Part shown: piece after piece, positions 60,657 through 64,000 of the stretch
How the letters are laid out: every line of letters starts with the position of its first letter
Numbering within the stretch: position 1 is the stretch's first letter
NCBI RefSeq assembly: GCF_030296015.1
Contig: NZ_AP027368.1
Location: 4,450,839-4,514,838 of the forward strand
Length of the DNA stretch: 64,000 bases
Direction of reading: 5' to 3'
Source of the DNA: Ferrimonas sp. YFM
GTDB lineage: Bacteria > Pseudomonadota > Gammaproteobacteria > Enterobacterales > Shewanellaceae
The notes under the pieces: generated by a model
Told to the model about the DNA's origin: nothing
Seen by the model: only the letters and a program-made list of their open reading frames with translations
Databases searched by the model: none
Program-made: the position numbers and the translations under genes

Positions 60657-61286
60657 TTAAACGCTGCCCTCCTGAACCGGGGTATCCAGGGTCAGGGCGG
60701 CAAACTCATCCGCTTCCTGCGTAAAGAACTGCTCCGCCAGGTGGGCGACCGCCGCGTAGAAGGCCGCCGCCTTGGCGTTGGCCAGATCGCTCCAGAGGCG
60801 ATCCGCCCAGGGCTTCAGATGCTTGTTCCAGAAGCTCAGTTGCACATGCTGAGGGGTCTCCAGCAGCAGCACCGCCATCACTTCACAGATGGCGGCGATG
60901 TGATCCTCCGGCTCCTTCACCTGCTCCTCCCGGGCAAAGCCGAGACGGGCCAGGTCCTGACGCAGCTGCACCAGTTGGGTGTCCATCAGGGTGCCGGTCA
61001 TATACCAGCTGGCGTAGGGGATCACCTCGCCGTGACCCAGGCCGATAAACAGATCGGTGTACTCCTGGGTGACGCTTTCGACGCTGTAGGTCTGGGCGGC
61101 CAGCTTCAGGCCACTCCAGGCACGCACCATCTCACCGTCTTCGTCGCTGCTCACCTCCAGCTGGCTGAGGAAATCCATCAGGTCCTGAGAGGGGGCGCTG
61201 CGCAGCAGGGCCGCCAGCAACTGGTAAATGTCGGCGCGGAACTGTTGCAACTCAGGCACCACTCGATTTTGCTGTTGTTCTGTCAT
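60657..61286 (-). CDS. TorD-like formate dehydrogenase chaperone
   Basis: 209-aa helical protein of the TorD superfamily. VTQEYTDLFIGLGHGEVIPY with ASWYM (residues ~75-99) and EPEDHIAAICEVM are the recognisable blocks. It probably binds the FdhA Tat signals. It follows the ferredoxin-like gene at 61299 with 12 bp between them, in the same order as in the Shewanella fdh locus. The 170-bp gap to fdhX shows no other gene. Confidence 0.88.
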   Translation of the reverse strand: MTEQQQNRVVPELQQFRADIYQLLAALLRSAPSQDLMDFLSQLEVSSDEDGEMVRAWSGLKLAAQTYSVESVTQEYTDLFIGLGHGEVIPYASWYMTGTLMDTQLVQLRQDLARLGFAREEQVKEPEDHIAAICEVMAVLLLETPQHVQLSFWNKHLKPWADRLWSDLANAKAAAFYAAVAHLAEQFFTQEADEFAALTLDTPVQEGSV

Positions 61287-61298
61287 GATTACCTCTGT

Positions 61299-62993
61299 TT
61301 AAACGCGCAGTTGCTTCTCAGGATCGTTCAGGATGTCTTCAAACATGTCTTTGACTCTGCAGTCTTCACACATCTGAATACGCTTGATGGCATCACCGGC
61401 AAAGGCGGTGTGGTTCTGCATCTGGGCGGTGATCTTGTTGATCACTGCGGCGGTGGCAAAGGCCTTGCCACAGCGGATACATTCAAAAGGTGGCTCCTCA
61501 TGCAGTACCCGGGGTTGCTGACGCAGCTCCCGGTCCAGGGTCACCTGGCTGACAAGAGTAATGGCCTTTTCAGGACAGGCCTGCTCACACAGACCGCACT
61601 GAACGCAGGACTGCTCGGTAAAGTTGAGGGCCGGCATGTCACCGCCGTCGGTCAGGGCGCGGGGCGGACACAGGGCGGAGCAGCTCTGACACAGGGTGCA
61701 CTTGTCGGTGTCCACCACCACCTTGCCGTAGGGCAGGTGTGGGATGGTCAGGGTGTCCTGATTGTCTGCGGCGCAACCATTGAGGTGATCCAGGCCGTTG
61801 TAGAAGGCATCACGCTTTGCCAGGCTGGCCGGGTAAGCGGCGATGGCCAGCTCGGGCCACTGGGCAGACTCGGCCACCTTGGCGGCCAGCTGCGGCAGCT
61901 GCTCCACACTCATCAGCTCGATGCGACCCGGCAGGCCGATGGCCTCCAAAAGCTCGGCAGCCAGGGCCTGCTCCCGGGTCATCAGCGCCATCAGGGTGGG
62001 CGGAGTCACGTCGGTGGTCAGCACCACCACCTGGCGGGCGCCCCAGGCCAGGGCGGAGAACCAGCTGTCGGTAGCGGCAACGGCGATCTCCTCCAGGGCC
62101 ACGGGCAGCACTTCACCCGGCAGCGCCTGCATCTGCTTCAGCGCCTCGTCGCCGGCACTGGCGTCATGGAGCAGCACCACGGGGCGGTTGTCCGCCAGTT
62201 CGATGTATCGGGTGATCAGTCGCTTCAGGTAATCCTGCAGGGTGGCCGGTGCAGGCTGGTCATAACTGATGGCACCGGTGGGGCAGGCATTGGCACAGCT
62301 GCCGGCACCATGACACAGGTTGTGGTCGACCACGATCTGGTTGTCGACACTGGCGATGGCGTCGGCCGGGCAGAAGTTGAGGCAGCGGGTACAGCCATTG
62401 ATGCCACTGCCATGGTGGGCACAGATGTCCGCATTGATCTTCACATAGCGGGGCTTGGAAAACTCCCCCACCAGTTCAGGCAGTTGGGACAGCGCCGCCG
62501 CCAGCTTGTTGGCGTCCTCGCCCACGTGAAAGTAGCCCGGAGGCAGCAGCTCCAGAGTCAGGCTGGGGCTCTGCCCCAGGTCCAGCACCAGGTCATAGTG
62601 GGGACGGCGTACCGCAGCGGGCGCCAGTTCCAACTCCTTGTCGCTCTCCTTGATGAAGGCCTGGTACTGACCCAGGAAACCTTTCAGGCGAACCTGCTTG
62701 CTGTAGTAGCTGGGCAGGCTTTCGGTGCGCTCCACCGCATCCATTACTCGGGCCAGGTGATCTTCATCCTGGCTGGTGATGGGGTCGGTGGCCACCAGAG
62801 TCACGGAGGCCATGCCGTCGAGATCGGCGGCGGCCAGGCGAATGGCGTCCTCCGGCCCGAGAATCAAAAGGTGGCCGGCGGTAGTGTAGGTAACCGTCTG
62901 CGGGATCAGGTTCTCCAGCATCTGGACCTGAGCCAGCGCCTGTTCGGCGTATTGGGTATTGCTCACTGTGCGTTCCTGTTTCTTTGTTGCCAT
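61299..62993 (-). CDS. Multi-cluster 4Fe-4S protein of the fdh locus
   Basis: 564-aa cytoplasmic iron-sulfur protein. Cysteine motifs occur in two pairs: CTRCLNFCPADAI and CHGAGSCANACPTGAI near residues 205-260, then CTLCQSCSALCPP and CVQCGLCEQACPEKAI near 425-480. Two further CxxC sites lie in FECIRCG and CEDCRVKDMFED near the end. The first ~190 residues are not recognised. The homologous gene of the Shewanella fdh locus has this place and is thought to assist formate dehydrogenase maturation. The ATG at 62993 is used over a GTG 6 bp upstream. Confidence 0.85.
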   Translation of the reverse strand: MATKKQERTVSNTQYAEQALAQVQMLENLIPQTVTYTTAGHLLILGPEDAIRLAAADLDGMASVTLVATDPITSQDEDHLARVMDAVERTESLPSYYSKQVRLKGFLGQYQAFIKESDKELELAPAAVRRPHYDLVLDLGQSPSLTLELLPPGYFHVGEDANKLAAALSQLPELVGEFSKPRYVKINADICAHHGSGINGCTRCLNFCPADAIASVDNQIVVDHNLCHGAGSCANACPTGAISYDQPAPATLQDYLKRLITRYIELADNRPVVLLHDASAGDEALKQMQALPGEVLPVALEEIAVAATDSWFSALAWGARQVVVLTTDVTPPTLMALMTREQALAAELLEAIGLPGRIELMSVEQLPQLAAKVAESAQWPELAIAAYPASLAKRDAFYNGLDHLNGCAADNQDTLTIPHLPYGKVVVDTDKCTLCQSCSALCPPRALTDGGDMPALNFTEQSCVQCGLCEQACPEKAITLVSQVTLDRELRQQPRVLHEEPPFECIRCGKAFATAAVINKITAQMQNHTAFAGDAIKRIQMCEDCRVKDMFEDILNDPEKQLRV

Positions 62994-63102
62994 CGCCACC
63001 CTGTGTCTGTGCCGGATGGTCGTGACTGTGGATTCTTTTTTATACCGTTGATCAGCAAAGGCTGTACCAACAACTCACCTCAGAGGCTGACTTCAAGCCC
63101 GG

Positions 63103-63693
63103 TCAGCTCTGCTGAGTTGGGTCATCCTGTTCGACCTCTGGGTCAAGATGTCCCTGCTCCCCGTCGGCACCGGGTAATTCTGGCTGGTTTTCCTCGCCTT
63201 CGCCGGATTCCTGCTCGGCCTTCGCCAGGGCTTCCCGGCGACGCTCCTCCTCCAGCGCCTTATCCAGATGGCGGAACACCTGAGTGGCCACCTCTTTGGC
63301 CACCTGAGCACTGAGCTTGGGTTGATCGCTGTAATCCAGGGCGTACTCCGCCATGCCGTCGGTGATGTTGTATTGAGGCTGACTCCACAAGGCTCGCAAG
63401 GCATCACGCTTCTTGGTGGGGTCGACCCCCTCCTTCAGAAACGCAGCGAAACTGCCCCCCTCCTCGATGGCGTCCGGGTCCGGCAGCGCTTCGGCCTCCT
63501 CTTCGGAGCTGGCTTCCGCCTCCTCAGCCTCCCCGTCGACCGCCTCTTCCGCCTCTTTGGCCAGAGCCTGCTCTTTGGCCGCCAACTCTTCAGCAGCCTG
63601 CTCCTCGGCCAGGCGCTCCTCCTCCTGCTCCTCCTTGACCTTGGTCAGCCGCTGTTGCCAGCGGGAAAGCAGGCCAGGCTTAGGGTCGGTCAT
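63103..63693 (-). CDS. DUF3306 protein of the fdh locus
   Basis: 196-aa acidic protein. MTDPKPGLLSRWQQRL, a Glu/Ala-rich coiled-coil-like stretch (residues ~18-78), and then the DUF3306 core SFAAFLKEGVDPTKKRDALR with ALWSQPQYN. The tail is again Glu/Gln-rich. The stop and start overlap with the DUF3305 gene (63680-63693). Its function is unknown, but it is consistently found with fdh genes. Confidence 0.85.
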   Translation of the reverse strand: MTDPKPGLLSRWQQRLTKVKEEQEEERLAEEQAAEELAAKEQALAKEAEEAVDGEAEEAEASSEEEAEALPDPDAIEEGGSFAAFLKEGVDPTKKRDALRALWSQPQYNITDGMAEYALDYSDQPKLSAQVAKEVATQVFRHLDKALEEERRREALAKAEQESGEGEENQPELPGADGEQGHLDPEVEQDDPTQQS

Positions 63694-64000
63694 GGCGTTT
63701 CTCCCGGCGCTCTTTCATCTCTCCGCGCACATCGATGTGCTTACGGCGATGGGCGCAGATCTGCTGTTCGCCATGGCGGGTAATAAAGGCCTCAATCCAG
63801 CACCCCACCGCCTTGGGCAGCGGATAGGTAAACACCGGCTGATCGCTCTCCAGGCAGCCTGCGGCAATATTCTGGTTGGCGGTCACCAGCATGGGGATCG
63901 GCTGGCCAGATTCATCTTCGTCGCACACCACAAACAGCAGAGGGTTATCCAGGTCCAGGTTGAGGCGGTAGTTGGCCCGCTCATCCAGGTGCAGCTCCAG
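63680..64000 (-). CDS. DUF3305 protein of the fdh locus, 3' part
   Basis: The last 106 codons are visible and the gene continues past the right edge. LELHLDERANYRLNLDLDNP begins the visible part, with LLFVVCDED and PKAVGCWIEAFITRHGEQ later; these match DUF3305. It overlaps the DUF3306 start by 14 bp. With 61299-63693 it forms the accessory set upstream of the fdh operons in Shewanella-type genomes. Confidence 0.82.
   Translation of the reverse strand: MELHLDERANYRLNLDLDNPLLFVVCDEDESGQPIPMLVTANQNIAAGCLESDQPVFTYPLPKAVGCWIEAFITRHGEQQICAHRRKHIDVRGEMKERREKRHDRP

Noticed and set aside
60594-63314. 906-aa open frame on the plus strand
   Set aside because: Antisense to the TorD-like, Fe-S and DUF3306 genes, all of which have recognisable motifs.

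Overview
The window is GC-rich, gene-dense DNA from a marine, facultatively anaerobic gammaproteobacterium of the Alteromonadales, most like Ferrimonas or a relative of Shewanella. This placement is inferred, not searched. It rests on a GntR-prpB-prpC-acnD-prpF propionate operon, two adjacent formate dehydrogenase operons with DUF3305/DUF3306/ferredoxin/TorD-type accessory genes, a fumarate-reductase-like flavoprotein encoded next to a separate tetraheme cytochrome c, and an ilvL leader divergent from yifB/comM. No tRNA, rRNA, CRISPR array, transposase or integrase was seen.

Layout. 1-2919 (minus): branched-chain amino acid operon ilvL (leader peptide and attenuator)-ilvC-ilvG-ilvM. 3146-6597 (plus): comM/yifB, then two tandem PlsC-like acyltransferases. 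6882-13530 (plus): 2-methylcitrate cycle operon with its GntR regulator, followed by a membrane protein, a pilin-like protein and a 23-codon mini-ORF. 15022-16855 (minus): ChrR-like cupin and a porin. 16990-21367 (minus): a DMSO-reductase-family molybdoenzyme operon (catalytic subunit, ferredoxin subunit, TorD chaperone, FdnI-like cytochrome b). 22022-24433: two divergent paralogous LysR regulators. 24434-30289: AraC-type regulator, rsuA, glycerate kinase, and a TetR regulator divergent from a lipoprotein metallo-hydrolase and an SDR. 30348-36689: 2OG-Fe(II) oxygenase, TetR-like regulator, then a flavoprotein / tetraheme cytochrome / secreted cupin / DUF3299-like / porin cluster. 36870-42631: PhoD phosphatase and pstSCAB. 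42811-45591: GntR regulator, DUF985 cupin, and a probable two-gene ABC exporter. 45888-64000: two complete fdhX-fdhA-fdhB-fdhC operons with accessory genes, interspersed with AT-richer lipoprotein genes.

How it fits together. Much of the window is anaerobic periplasmic respiration. Formate is oxidised by two Cys-type, Tat-exported formate dehydrogenases that feed the quinone pool through FdnI-like cytochrome b subunits. A third operon of similar build carries a different molybdoenzyme. The flavoprotein/tetraheme-cytochrome pair looks like a terminal reductase for an unsaturated organic acid. Its companion secreted cupin has the metal-site spacing seen in DMSP-lyase-type cupins, although ordinary cupins share that spacing. 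If the cluster makes and reduces acrylate, the propionate formed could enter the prp operon in the same window, but this link is only a hypothesis.

The most unusual DNA-level structure is at the 3' ends of the two fdhC genes. One is bordered by a 64-bp perfect direct repeat enclosing an AT-rich lipoprotein gene. The other is followed by 93-bp tandem copies of its own 3' end, next to a tandem pair of lipoprotein genes with nearly identical leader regions.
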